Shown one piece after another: positions 5,945 to 5,976 of a stretch of 5,976 nt of DNA. The stretch lies in NCBI GenBank assembly GCA_036399715.1, contig DASWMO010000168.1:1-5976 (forward strand), in the 5' to 3' direction. Numbering within the stretch: the first letter of the stretch is position 1; the number at the start of each line of letters is the position of its first letter. The notes under the pieces were generated by a model that was given only the letters and a program-made list of their open reading frames with translations, searched no databases and had not been told where the DNA came from. The translations under genes were made by a program, and so were the position numbers. The stretch is from DASVSE01 sp036399715 (GTDB lineage Bacteria > Bacteroidota > Rhodothermia > Rhodothermales > Rubricoccaceae).

Positions 5945-5976
5945 CACGCTCGATCCACTCGCCTCCTCCACGCAAT

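Noticed and set aside
5889..5975. N-terminal extension of the FG-GAP protein to an ATG at 5975
   Set aside because: It would bury the signal peptide behind 29 mostly charged residues and place the candidate promoter inside the coding region. The GTG at 5888 gives a normal secreted N-terminus.

Overview
This is a GC-rich (about 70% by eye), tightly packed bacterial window in which all six recognisable genes lie on the minus strand. Reading in the direction of transcription (right to left), they are: a secreted seven-bladed FG-GAP propeller protein with a type IX secretion (T9SS) tail; a GT4-type glycosyltransferase; a Wzx/MATE-type polysaccharide flippase; two adjacent bacterial microcompartment (BMC) hexameric shell proteins, the second with a long C-terminal extension; and a YbbR-like membrane protein that runs off the left edge. 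The T9SS sorting tail points to the Bacteroidota/Rhodothermota group. With such high GC, a Rhodothermia-like organism (Salinibacter, Rubricoccus or Rubrivirga relatives) is the most likely source; this is an inference, because no rRNA or other phylogenetic marker is present.

Right part (4299-5976): a surface or secreted propeller protein with its own candidate promoter near the right edge. Middle (1635-4261): a two-gene envelope polysaccharide module in which the glycosyltransferase stop and the flippase start share one base (TGATG), so the two are probably translationally coupled. Left part (1-1556): a canonical EutM/PduA-like BMC-H gene; then, after 3 bases, a divergent BMC-H gene starting at GTG; then, by an ATGA overlap, the ybbR-like gene. 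A 78-base gap between the flippase and the first shell gene holds a promoter-like sequence (its -35 box overlaps the flippase stop codon) and a GC-rich inverted repeat.

The most unusual point is the pair of shell genes. No BMC-P vertex protein, BMC-T trimer or cargo enzyme is visible, yet the shell pair is coupled to a YbbR-family membrane protein. The second shell protein carries an altered pore loop and an Ala/Pro-rich linker ending in a small helical segment that resembles SAP/Rho N-terminal nucleic-acid-binding motifs. This could be a satellite shell locus for a microcompartment encoded elsewhere, or a shell module put to another use. No RNA genes, CRISPR arrays or mobile elements were seen, and no stretch over 300 bases lacks a gene.
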